From CAVVAL01 sp963742725 (lineage in GTDB: Bacteria > Actinomycetota > Actinomycetes > Mycobacteriales > Cryptosporangiaceae): a stretch of 64,000 nt of DNA. A model generated the notes under the pieces. It saw nothing but the letters and a program-made list of their open reading frames with translations, was not told where the DNA came from and made no database searches. Shown in pieces: positions 20,040 through 28,250 of the stretch. The position numbers were made by a program, and so were the translations under genes. The DNA lies in NCBI GenBank assembly GCA_963742725.1, contig CAVUMX010000003.1, positions 2,294,001 to 2,358,000 of the forward strand. Reading direction: 5' to 3'. Within the stretch, counting starts at the first letter, position 1; each line of letters begins with the position of its first letter.

Positions 20040-21331
20040 TGCTCGCCGCGCTCCGCGGTCTCAGCACCCGCGGCCGTTCCTTCCTCGCCGCGGCGGCCGC
20101 CGCGGGGCTGTCGGCGCTGCTGCTCGGCGAGAAGGACCTGTTGCAGGTCGCGGCCCTGCTTGCGATGCTGCCGCTGCTGGCGGCCGTCGCGGTGGCCCGC
20201 ACGCGGTACCGGCTGTCGTGCTCGCGCACCCTCCAGCCTGACCGGGTTCAGGTCGGCAACCCGGCACAGGTCGTCCTGCGGCTGGAGAACCTGTCGCGGA
20301 TCCCCACCGGTCTGATGCTGCTGGAGGACCGCGTCCCGTACGCGCTCGGCAGCCGGCCCCGGTTCGTCCTGAACCGGCTGTACGCGCGCCAGCACGGCGA
20401 GGTCACCTACACCGTCCGGGCGGACGTGCGCGGACGGTACGAGCTCGGGCCGCTCAGCGTCCGGCTCACCGACCCGTTCGGCCTGTGCGAGCTGACCCGG
20501 TCGTTCACCAGCACCGAACGGCTCGTCGTGACGCCGGTGGTCGTGCCGCTGCCGCCCGTCCGGGTCGGCGGCGAATGGACGGGCAGCGGCGAGAGCCGGG
20601 CCCGCTCGGCGGCCGTCCACGGCGAGGACGACGCCGCGACCCGCGAGTACCGCCACGGCGACGACCTGCGCAAGGTGCACTGGCGTTCCACCGCCCGTAC
20701 CGGCGAGCTGATGGTGCGGCGCGAGGAGCAGCCCTGGCACACCACGGCGACCGTGCTGCTCGACACCCGCGCCTCGGGGCATCGCGGTGACGGGCCGGCG
20801 TCCAGCTTCGAATGGGCGGTCAGCGCGGCCGCCAGCGCCGGCGTGCACCTCAGCCGGGCCGGCTACACCACGCGGATGGTCACCGACACCGGCGTCGACG
20901 TGAAGGCCGACGCGCTCGGCGGCGAAGGCGTCCTGCTCGACTACCTCGCCGAGGTCCACCCGTCGCGGCAGTCCACCCTCGCCGCCGGCATCGACCGGAT
21001 CCGGCGCGAGGGCAGCGGGCTGCTCATCGCCGTCATCGGATCGCTGAACCCCGACGAGGCCAAGCACCTCGCGGCCGCCCGCCCGCCGGCCATGACCGGC
21101 GTCGCGATCCTCCTCGACTCGACCACCTGGGTCGGACTGACGTCGCAGCAGCGCGCCGCGTCCGACGAGCGGTACGAGGACGTCGTCCAGGCCCTGCGGA
21201 TCGGCGGCTGGCGGGTGTTGCAGGCCAGGCACGCGTCCCGGCTCGACGCGCTCTGGCCGTACGCCGCCACCCACGGCACGTTCAAGACCCGCGCCGAGGC
21301 CTCGGCCCCCACCGGAGGAACGGCACGATGA
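20039..21331 (+). CDS. DUF58 domain-containing membrane protein
   Basis: A 430-aa protein with two N-terminal membrane helices (roughly residues 12-52), then a beta-rich region and the DUF58 core. The core shows the diagnostic REYRHGDDLRKVHWRSTART followed by MVRREEQPW, ahead of a von Willebrand A-like fold (TATVLLDTRA). It is the usual partner of MoxR. It starts at ATG 20039 overlapping the moxR stop and ends overlapping the transglutaminase ATG. The molecular role is unknown; the fold suggests metal-dependent protein contacts at the membrane. Confidence 0.88.
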   Translation: MLAALRGLSTRGRSFLAAAAAAGLSALLLGEKDLLQVAALLAMLPLLAAVAVARTRYRLSCSRTLQPDRVQVGNPAQVVLRLENLSRIPTGLMLLEDRVPYALGSRPRFVLNRLYARQHGEVTYTVRADVRGRYELGPLSVRLTDPFGLCELTRSFTSTERLVVTPVVVPLPPVRVGGEWTGSGESRARSAAVHGEDDAATREYRHGDDLRKVHWRSTARTGELMVRREEQPWHTTATVLLDTRASGHRGDGPASSFEWAVSAAASAGVHLSRAGYTTRMVTDTGVDVKADALGGEGVLLDYLAEVHPSRQSTLAAGIDRIRREGSGLLIAVIGSLNPDEAKHLAAARPPAMTGVAILLDSTTWVGLTSQQRAASDERYEDVVQALRIGGWRVLQARHASRLDALWPYAATHGTFKTRAEASAPTGGTAR

Positions 21332-23808
21332 ACCAGCGGCACCGCATCGCCCTCGTCGCCGGCGCGGCCACGCTGCTGTCCTCGACCGCGCTCGCCAGCG
21401 TCTACCAGAGCGCCGAGTGGGGCCTCTACATCATCGACAGCCCCAACTGGTTCTTCTACGTCGCCTTCGCGATCGCGGCCGTAGTCGGTGGCGCGTCCGG
21501 CTTCCGCACGCTCAACGCGCCGGCCTGGGCGCAGCCGCTCGGCGGCCTGCTCGCGCTGCTCCTGTACGTCACCGTGGTCTTCGGCGACGGCTTCCTCGGG
21601 ATCATCCCCACGCCCGCCAGCTTCGGCGTCCTCGCCGACCAGATCAACGTGGCGCTCTCCGAGATCGGCGAGCTGTCGGCGCCCGTACCCGTGCACCGCG
21701 GCCTGCTCCTGCTCGGCGTCCTCGGCGTCGGCGTGGTCGCGGCCACCGTCGACTTCCTGGCCGTGGCGATGCGCCGTGCCGCGCTCGCCGGGCTGCCGCT
21801 GCTCGCCCTCTACGCGGTACCGGTCACGATCGAGCGCGACGGCGGGGTCCGGGTCTCGACCTTCATGTTCGGCGCCGCCGGGTACCTGTGGCTGCTCGCG
21901 TCCGAGCACATCGGCCGCGTGCAGCGGTGGGGCCGTCCGTTCCGCGCGCGCAGCCAGGACGAACTGTGGGCGACCACGCCGCTGGGGACCACCGGCCGGT
22001 GGCTGGGCCTCGCCGGCATCGGCGTCGCGGTCCTGGTGCCGGCGATGTTCGTCCAGCTCATAGCGCCGAACTTCACCGGCGAGGGCCTCTTCGGCTCCGG
22101 ACGGGGCTTCGGCTCGGGCAACGGCGGCAAGTCGGTGTCGACGATCAACCCGATGACCAGCCTCCACGGGCAGCTCACCCAGGAGAAGGAGGTCGAGGCG
22201 CTGCGCCTGCGGACCAACGACCGCCAGCGCTTCTACCTGCGCACCGCGACGCTCGACCAGTTCGACCGCACCGGATGGGTCCACCGCAAGCTCACGGCGA
22301 CCGACGACGAACGCGTCGACCGCGGCATCACCGACGACGAGCAGCTCGATCCCGAGGTCCAGACGCGGAAGCAGCGGACCACCGTCGAGCTGCGCGGCAT
22401 GACCAGATCGTCCTACCTGCCCGTGTACGCCAACCCGACCAAGGTCGACATCGAGGGCGACTGGCGGTGGGACGACCAGGCCGACACCCTGTTCTCCAGC
22501 CGCTCGGTCACCGGCCGGCAGGAGTACGAGTTCGAGTCCACCCGGGTGATCTACGACCGGGACAAGCTCGCGCAGGCGCCCGCTCTCGACCCGAGCGACG
22601 CCCTCATGTCCGACTACACCGCCATCGGCTCCGGCGAACCCGAGGCCGAGCAGATCGCCCAGAAGCTGACCAAGGACAAGAAGTCCCAGTACGACAAGGT
22701 CATGGCGATCCAGAACTACTTCTCGCCGTCCAACGGCTTCGTCTACTCCCTCACGACGCGCCCCGGCCCCGGCAACAGCCTGTTGATGGACTTCCTCAAC
22801 GGCAAGCAGGGCTTCTGCCAGCAGTACGCGTCGGCGATGGCGTTCCTGGTCCGGGCCGCGGACATCCCCGCGCGGGTCGCGATCGGCTTCACCCGCGGGC
22901 GCGAGACCAAGGGCTACATCTCCGTCACGAACAAGGACGCCCACGCGTGGGTCGAGGTCTACTTCGCCGGGCACGGCTGGGTGCCGTTCGACCCGACGCC
23001 GTCGACCGGCACCGGCGGCCGCACCGGAGCGCTCGACTGGGCCCGGTCCACCGACGGGCCCGACAACGGCGCCAACCCGGGCGCCTCCCCCACACCGAGC
23101 ACCACGACCGGCCCCGGATCGGTCCGCCCGGAACCGACCGACGACCCGACCAACGACGACGCGGCGCTCCCGCAGGGCGGCGACACGCGCAAGCGGTTCG
23201 AGATACCGGGCTGGATGCCGCTGCTGGCTCTGGCGCTGGACGGGCACCCCATCCCGGACATTCCGATTGCGCTCGGATGGCTGCTCCTGATCCTCGCCGG
23301 CCTGCTCGTCGCGTCGGTCCCGGCGGCCGTCCGCCACCGGCTCCGGGCGCGGCGAATGTCACGCGTGCGCCGCGGCGACCCGGTCGAGGCGGCCCACGCC
23401 GCCTGGGACGAACTCGTCGACGTCCTCGCCGACTTCGGGATGCCGGTCATCGAATCCGAGACGCCGCGCGTCACGCTCCGGCGGCTCAGCGCGGTCGGCC
23501 TGGACGACGCCGACAGGCACGCCGTCGAACTGCTCGCCGCCGCCGAGGAACGTGCCCGGTACGCACCGCGGCCCGAGTCCACCCGGAGCAGCGGACGGGC
23601 CGAGGCCACCCAGCGGATCCTCGCGGTTCAGGTCGTGGCGCGGTCCATCGCCGACAAGAGTCCGATGAAGGTCCGGCTCCGGGCGTGGATCCTGCCGCCC
23701 TCGCTGCTCCAGCGGGTGGGTATCGCGATGGCCCAGTTCTCCGAGGACCTGTCGATCGGCATGCGCGACGTGCAGATCGCCCTGCGGCGCCGCATCGTCA
23801 CCCGCTAG
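21328..23808 (+). CDS. Transglutaminase-like membrane protein (DUF3488/TgpA type)
   Basis: An 826-aa protein with several N-terminal membrane helices (to about residue 245), an extracytoplasmic transglutaminase-core domain and a C-terminal helix near 645 followed by a cytosolic DUF4129-like tail. The catalytic Cys lies in GFCQQYASAMAFLVRAADIP (near 497), with His in DAHAWVEVYFAGHGWVPFDP (near 538) and the family Asp following. A Pro/Thr/Ser/Gly linker precedes the last helix. ATG 21328 overlaps the DUF58 stop and has GGAGG upstream. It probably acts on proteins or wall peptides outside the membrane; the substrate is unknown. Confidence 0.9.
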   Translation: MNQRHRIALVAGAATLLSSTALASVYQSAEWGLYIIDSPNWFFYVAFAIAAVVGGASGFRTLNAPAWAQPLGGLLALLLYVTVVFGDGFLGIIPTPASFGVLADQINVALSEIGELSAPVPVHRGLLLLGVLGVGVVAATVDFLAVAMRRAALAGLPLLALYAVPVTIERDGGVRVSTFMFGAAGYLWLLASEHIGRVQRWGRPFRARSQDELWATTPLGTTGRWLGLAGIGVAVLVPAMFVQLIAPNFTGEGLFGSGRGFGSGNGGKSVSTINPMTSLHGQLTQEKEVEALRLRTNDRQRFYLRTATLDQFDRTGWVHRKLTATDDERVDRGITDDEQLDPEVQTRKQRTTVELRGMTRSSYLPVYANPTKVDIEGDWRWDDQADTLFSSRSVTGRQEYEFESTRVIYDRDKLAQAPALDPSDALMSDYTAIGSGEPEAEQIAQKLTKDKKSQYDKVMAIQNYFSPSNGFVYSLTTRPGPGNSLLMDFLNGKQGFCQQYASAMAFLVRAADIPARVAIGFTRGRETKGYISVTNKDAHAWVEVYFAGHGWVPFDPTPSTGTGGRTGALDWARSTDGPDNGANPGASPTPSTTTGPGSVRPEPTDDPTNDDAALPQGGDTRKRFEIPGWMPLLALALDGHPIPDIPIALGWLLLILAGLLVASVPAAVRHRLRARRMSRVRRGDPVEAAHAAWDELVDVLADFGMPVIESETPRVTLRRLSAVGLDDADRHAVELLAAAEERARYAPRPESTRSSGRAEATQRILAVQVVARSIADKSPMKVRLRAWILPPSLLQRVGIAMAQFSEDLSIGMRDVQIALRRRIVTR

Positions 23809-23832
23809 CGGGATCGTTCCGGCGGCCGGGTC

Positions 23833-23947
23833 AGCGCTCGCCGCCGTTGCCGTCCGTCGGCGGGGGCGCGGGTTCTAGCGCTCGCCGCCGTGCCGTTGCC
23901 GTCCGTCGGCGGGGGCGCGGGTTCTAGCGCTCGCCGCCGTTGCCGTC
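23833..23947. repeat. Tandem duplication at the 3' end of the DUF3040 gene
   Basis: Unit 23833-23876 (44 bp, ending GGGCGCGGGTTCT) recurs at 23877-23925 with a 5-bp insertion, and its first 22 bp recur at 23926-23947. The third, partial copy is the coding end of the DUF3040 gene, whose TAG lies on the junction. The two outer copies are noncoding, so the gene end and stop have been duplicated. Confidence 0.8.
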
Positions 23948-24334
23948 GGCGCGGCGGCGCCAGCGCTCTTCGAGGCGGTCGACCAGGGACATGCGCGTGG
24001 AGCGGCTACGCGGCTTGTTCTCGCTGCCGACGGCCCGCAGCTCGGTGCGGCCGGCGCGCCGGTAGGACTGCACACCCAGCACGGCGGCGCCGAACATCAC
24101 GACGAAACCGAGGATGCCGAGCACCGGGATGCCGGCGGGTGCCCACTTGGTGACCAGGCCGAACACCATGAGCGCTACGCCGACGAGCAGCAGCACCACA
24201 GCGAATACGACGCGTCGCAGCGCATAGTGACGAGGGTCGGTCGCCCGCACGGTCGAGGCGAACTTCGGATCCTCAGCGAGCAGCGCGCGCTCGATCTGCT
24301 CGAGCAGACGCTGCTCATGCTCAGAGAGCGGCAC
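23924..24334 (-). CDS. DUF3040 family small membrane protein
   Basis: A 136-aa actinobacterial protein: PLSEHEQRLLEQIERALLAE at the N-terminus (the DUF3040 signature), two membrane helices (VVFAVVLLLVGVALMVFGLV and IPVLGILGFVVMFGAAVLGV), then a basic cytoplasmic tail with RSRSTRMSLVDRLEERW. I start it at GTG 24334 because GGGAGGAG lies just upstream and the family motif begins there; the frame extends 9 codons further. The function is unknown. It lies on the minus strand, convergent with the transglutaminase gene. Its 3' end is tandemly duplicated. Confidence 0.85.
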   Translation of the reverse strand: MPLSEHEQRLLEQIERALLAEDPKFASTVRATDPRHYALRRVVFAVVLLLVGVALMVFGLVTKWAPAGIPVLGILGFVVMFGAAVLGVQSYRRAGRTELRAVGSENKPRSRSTRMSLVDRLEERWRRRADGNGGER

Positions 24335-24537
24335 GGCACTCCTCCCGCTCCTCAGGGCCACCAGCGCCGGCCGGGGAGGCCGGTGCGACAGCGCGTACTC
24401 AGACGACCAGTCCGGTTGTCTACCCCAAGTCTACGAGCGGTTCGCGGGCTCGGAAAGACGAACTCGGTTCCGGGTAGCCGCAAGGCGGACAGAGGGTGGC
24501 GTACGGACGGTCGCGCATAGCCTAACCTCTTCGACGC

Positions 24538-25776
24538 TCAACCATCGCGGCGAGGCCGAAGGGACCGTACGGTCGGCCCAACAAGGGTGCCCGGCCGTAC
24601 GACACCGGTCCCGAATCGGCGCGTCGCCTCGTCGACCGCCTGCTCCGCTTCGCGCCATCCCTGCTCGCGCTGGCCGAGGACGAGCTGGCGCGGTGTGCTG
24701 CCGGCCGGCGCCAGCCCTTCGATGCGGACGCCGACCAGCCTGATCCTTGCCGCGTCGTAGCCGAGCGCGTCGTAGAGGGACCGTGCGGTGTCGTACACCT
24801 CGTGGGTCACGTCGGTCCCACCGGGCAACGTCCGTGACCTGTTGATCGTGGTGAAGTCGGCGAACCGGACCTTGATGCTCACCGTGCGGCCGACCTGGCC
24901 ACTGGCGCGGAGGCGGGTGGTCGCGCGTTCGGCGAGCCGCAGCAGCTCCCGGTGGATGACGGTCCGGTCGGTGACGTCCGTCTCGAATGTCTCCTCGGCG
25001 CCGATCGACTTGTCCGGTGCCTCCGGGCTGACCCGGCGCGGGTCGCGGCCCCACGCCAGTTCGTGCAGGTGGACGCTGGCGGCGTCGCCGACGGCGCTGC
25101 GCAGGGCGGACTGCGGCAGGTTGGCGAGGTCACCGACGGTCTTGAGGCCGTGCCGGGTCAGGATGGTGGCGGTGCGCTCGCCCACGCCCCACAGCGCGCT
25201 CACCGGGAGCGGGTGCAGGAACTCCAGCACGGCGTCGGCGGGGACGACGAGCAGACCGTCCGGTTTGCACCGGGTCGAGGCGAGCTTGGCGACGAACTTG
25301 GTGCTGGCCACGCCGACCGAGCACGTGATCGACTGCGTCTCGGCGACCTTGCGCCGGATCAGCTGGCCGATCTCCGCCGGGCGGCCCAGAAGCCGCTGCG
25401 CCCCGGACACGTCCAGGAACGCCTCGTCGAGGCTGATCGGCTCCACCTGCGGTGTCACGGACCGGAAGATGTCCATCACCGCGCGGGACACCTCGGAGTA
25501 CGCGGCATGGTCGGGCGCGATGTACACGCCGTGCGGGCACAGCCGCCGCGCCGTGCTCACCGGCATCGCGCTGCGGACGCCGAACGTGCGCGCCTCGTAA
25601 CTCGCCGACGACACCACGCCACGGTTGCCGGTACCGCCGACGATCACCGGCCGTCCGCGCAGCTCAGGACGGCTGCGCACCTCGACGGCGACGAAGAACG
25701 CGTCCATGTCCACATGCAGTACGGCGCAGCCGGTGTCGTCGCCGGGTGGACCCGCCGTCGGGCCGGTCCGCGGCAT
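24538..25776 (-). CDS. dinB: DNA polymerase IV (DinB, Y-family)
   Basis: Error-prone translesion polymerase. From ATG 25776 the 412-aa product reads CAVLHVDMDAFFVAVEVRSR (first catalytic Asp), SYEARTFGVRSAMP, and ISLDEAFLDVSGAQRL (catalytic Asp-Glu), then the helix-hairpin-helix thumb and little finger. The C-terminal region has RQLVLGQ, a possible clamp-binding segment. The frame is open upstream, but that part overlaps the Gly-rich 3' end of the phosphodiesterase gene, so I chose the ATG 8 bases after its stop; GTG 25788 is an alternative. No LexA box is seen nearby. Confidence 0.93.
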   Translation of the reverse strand: MPRTGPTAGPPGDDTGCAVLHVDMDAFFVAVEVRSRPELRGRPVIVGGTGNRGVVSSASYEARTFGVRSAMPVSTARRLCPHGVYIAPDHAAYSEVSRAVMDIFRSVTPQVEPISLDEAFLDVSGAQRLLGRPAEIGQLIRRKVAETQSITCSVGVASTKFVAKLASTRCKPDGLLVVPADAVLEFLHPLPVSALWGVGERTATILTRHGLKTVGDLANLPQSALRSAVGDAASVHLHELAWGRDPRRVSPEAPDKSIGAEETFETDVTDRTVIHRELLRLAERATTRLRASGQVGRTVSIKVRFADFTTINRSRTLPGGTDVTHEVYDTARSLYDALGYDAARIRLVGVRIEGLAPAGSTPRQLVLGQREQGWREAEQAVDEATRRFGTGVVRPGTLVGPTVRSLRPRRDG

Positions 25777-25783
25777 CTCATGG

Positions 25784-27142
25784 CTACGCCCCACGTCTAC
25801 CGCCGGAGCCCCCGCCGCCCGAGCCCGTGCCGTTCGTGCCCCCGCCGTCGGTGCGTCCGCCGCCCGAACCCGTGCCGTTCGTGCCCCGGCTGTCCGCACG
25901 TCCGCGGCCTGAGCCCCCGCCGCCCGAGCCCCTGCTGTCCGAGCCGCCGCCCCGCGCGCTTCCGCCGTCGGCGCCTCTGCCGTGCGAGCTTTTGCCGTCC
26001 GGGCGGATCACGAGTAGGGGCACCAGTTGCTCGTCGGGCGTCAACGAGCCGTGCTGGCCCGGCAGGAGACTCAGCCGCGGTTCGGCGACGGACGCCACGA
26101 TGCCGATGTCGGTGGCGGCGGCCGCGACCACGTCCCCGATGCGGGGCAGGAACTCGGGGCGGACGTCCGGGCCGAACCAGCCGAGTGCGACCGCTTCCTC
26201 CCGCGACACCACCCAGGCGTCGGCGCCCAGGACCGCGCGCCACGTCGCCAACGTGTCGGCAGCCGCCCCCGGCACCGTGTACACGTGCCGCGACCGGGGT
26301 TCGCCGCCCAGCATCGCCACGCCATTGCTCAGGTCAGGATGGGTGTCGACGTCGATCCGCCGCTCCGGCGGCACGTCCACCATGCCGTGGTCGCCGGTCA
26401 CGACCAGGGCCGTGTCGGACGGCAGGGTGGCCGCCATGCGCTCGACGAGCCGGTCGGTGACCGCGAGCTGGTGGCCCCACGCGGCCGAACCGCAGCCCCG
26501 CAGATGCCCCGTTTTGTCCAGTTCGGAGTGGTAGGCGTAGACGAGCGTCGCATCGCCGTACCGGAGCGTGCCGGCCACGCCCGCGACCAGGTCACCCGGG
26601 GTCTCGGCGGCGACGAGCTGGGCGCCACGCAGACCCGCGACGGTGAGGCCGCTGCCCTCGAACGCCCCCGGCAGGACGTGGAACGCCGTACAGCCGTGCT
26701 CCACCGCCCGGTCGAACACGGTGCTGTTCGGCTGCCAGCGCAGCGGGTCGATCTCGGGAACGTCCCAGCGCAGCGCGTCCAGCATCCGGCCCTCGCCCGG
26801 TATAGCCAGCTTGTACCCGACCATCCCGTGCTGGCCGGGCGGCAACCCGGTGCCGAGCGACGTCAGGCTCGTCGCGGTGGTCGACGGGTACCCGGCCGTG
26901 ATCGGGGCCGCGTCGGCGGCGATCGACGCGAGGAACGGGGCGTCGGCGGCGCGGCGCAGGAGCAGGTTCCAGCCCAGTCCGTCCACCAGCAGAACGCAGA
27001 TCGCCCGTACCTTCGGCAGACCCAGGACGTTCGCGAAGCTGTCGACACCCAGGGCCGCGACCGCCGAGGACAACGTGTCGCACAACGCGCCCGCGCCGTA
27101 CCGGGGCACCACGGGGGAAGCGTTCGGACCGGCCTCGATCAT
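25784..27142 (-). CDS. Alkaline phosphatase-superfamily nucleotide pyrophosphatase/phosphodiesterase with Gly-rich tail
   Basis: A 452-aa protein of the alkaline phosphatase fold. ICVLLVDGLGWNLL supplies a metal-binding Asp, AGYPSTTATSLTSLGTGLPP the nucleophile Thr, VYAYHSELDKTGH and VVTGDHGMVDVPP the remaining metal ligands, and SLLPGQHGSLTPDEQLVPLL the conserved end. After that, where I expect the family core to stop, comes a ~65-residue Gly/Ser/Arg/Asn tail of degenerate GTNGTGSGGG units. There is no signal peptide, so it is cytosolic. The start is ATG 27142, six bases after GAGGGAG (ATG 27148 is alternative). The substrate is unknown. Confidence 0.82.
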   Translation of the reverse strand: MIEAGPNASPVVPRYGAGALCDTLSSAVAALGVDSFANVLGLPKVRAICVLLVDGLGWNLLLRRAADAPFLASIAADAAPITAGYPSTTATSLTSLGTGLPPGQHGMVGYKLAIPGEGRMLDALRWDVPEIDPLRWQPNSTVFDRAVEHGCTAFHVLPGAFEGSGLTVAGLRGAQLVAAETPGDLVAGVAGTLRYGDATLVYAYHSELDKTGHLRGCGSAAWGHQLAVTDRLVERMAATLPSDTALVVTGDHGMVDVPPERRIDVDTHPDLSNGVAMLGGEPRSRHVYTVPGAAADTLATWRAVLGADAWVVSREEAVALGWFGPDVRPEFLPRIGDVVAAAATDIGIVASVAEPRLSLLPGQHGSLTPDEQLVPLLVIRPDGKSSHGRGADGGSARGGGSDSRGSGGGGSGRGRADSRGTNGTGSGGGRTDGGGTNGTGSGGGGSGGRRGA

Positions 27143-27221
27143 CGGCATCTCCCTCGGCGTGACTGGGTCCTTCGTTGGTGGGGCTGATCAGGGTGCGGGC
27201 TGGTCGATGGAGCTTTCCTGG

Positions 27222-27271
27222 AGCGGCGCGGTGCGGCGCGGTGCGGTGCGGCGCGGTGCGGTGCGGTGCGG
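27222..27271. repeat. GC microsatellite (GGTGCGGCGC units)
   Basis: About 50 bp of alternating GCGGCGCGGT and GCGGT units between the methyltransferase stop and the phosphodiesterase start. It is intergenic and slippage-prone. I see no promoter motif in the 150-bp gap. Confidence 0.7.
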
Positions 27272-27300
27272 GCCGTGGGCTGGGGCCTTGGTGGTGCGGG

Positions 27301-28047
27301 TCAGGTGCGGCGGGCGAGGAGGTGGAGCTGGGTGGCGATGTCGCGGTAGGGCGGGCGGTCGGCGGCGGCGAGTTCGAGTGCGAGGAGGGCGTCGAGGGCG
27401 CCGGGTTCGGTGTCGATCAGCGCGCCGGGGACGAGGTCGGCGACGACGCGCACGCCGTGCACCTGTTCGACGGCCAGCCCGGCGGCGGCGAGCAGCGCCT
27501 CGGCGCCGGCCAGGTCGAACCGGCGCAGCATCGTGTCGGCGGGGCCGGTGCGGCCGGCCGGGTCGGTGAGCGCCGCGGCGGCGCTGGTGAAGTGGCCGCC
27601 GAGCGCGCGGGACAGCACGGCGGCGGCCCGGTTCGCGACCAGGACGCTGGCGCAGCCGCCGGCCCTGAGCACGGCGTTGACCGCCTTCAACGTGGCCGCC
27701 GGATCGTCGACGACCTCCAGCACGCTGTGGCACAGCACCAGGTCGGCGGTGCCCTGACCGGCCACGTCGAGGAGCGTGTCGGCGTCGCCCTGGACGGCGG
27801 ACACGCGGTCGGCGACGCCCCGCTCGGCGGCCCGGCGGCTCAACGCGGCCAGCGCGTCGGGGCTGGCGTCCACCACCGTGACGATGTGGCCTTCCTCGGC
27901 GAGCGGGACGGCGAACCCGCCGGTTCCGCCGCCCGCGTCAAGGATCCGCAGGGGGCCATCGGCGGCGCGCCGGTCGAGCTCGCTCCGCAGAACCGACCAC
28001 ACCACCGCGGTGCGTGGCGCGTTGTGCGCCCGGGTCCGGTCGGCCAC
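27301..28047 (-). CDS. SAM-dependent class I methyltransferase
   Basis: A 248-aa methyltransferase. Motif I is LRILDAGGGTGGFAVPLAEE, with an acidic post-I strand (HIVTVVDASPDALAAL) and motif IV DLVLCHSVLEVVDDPAATL. The C-terminal cap contains VRVVADLVPGALIDTEPGAL, resembling CmoA/SmtA-like enzymes, but the substrate cannot be named. GTG 28047 has an excellent AGGAGG six bases upstream, so the longer open frame to 28779 is excluded. It lies between dnaE2 and the phosphodiesterase on the same strand. Confidence 0.87.
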   Translation of the reverse strand: MADRTRAHNAPRTAVVWSVLRSELDRRAADGPLRILDAGGGTGGFAVPLAEEGHIVTVVDASPDALAALSRRAAERGVADRVSAVQGDADTLLDVAGQGTADLVLCHSVLEVVDDPAATLKAVNAVLRAGGCASVLVANRAAAVLSRALGGHFTSAAAALTDPAGRTGPADTMLRRFDLAGAEALLAAAGLAVEQVHGVRVVADLVPGALIDTEPGALDALLALELAAADRPPYRDIATQLHLLARRT

Positions 28048-28250
28048 TGCGTTCCTCCTGCGGTACGGGCTACGGCTCGTCGAGCTGGCGCCACCTGGGG
28101 CCGGGCAGCTTACCCGGCACCGCGAGCCTATCCGCGTCGTGCGACAAGAGCCTGCCGCCGCGGCCCAGGCCAGCACAGTGTCCGCCACCCGACCCGGCCC
28201 TGAACGCGGCGCCCACCCGGAGCGCGGCGGTGCCGGCCGGGCGGCGGTGG

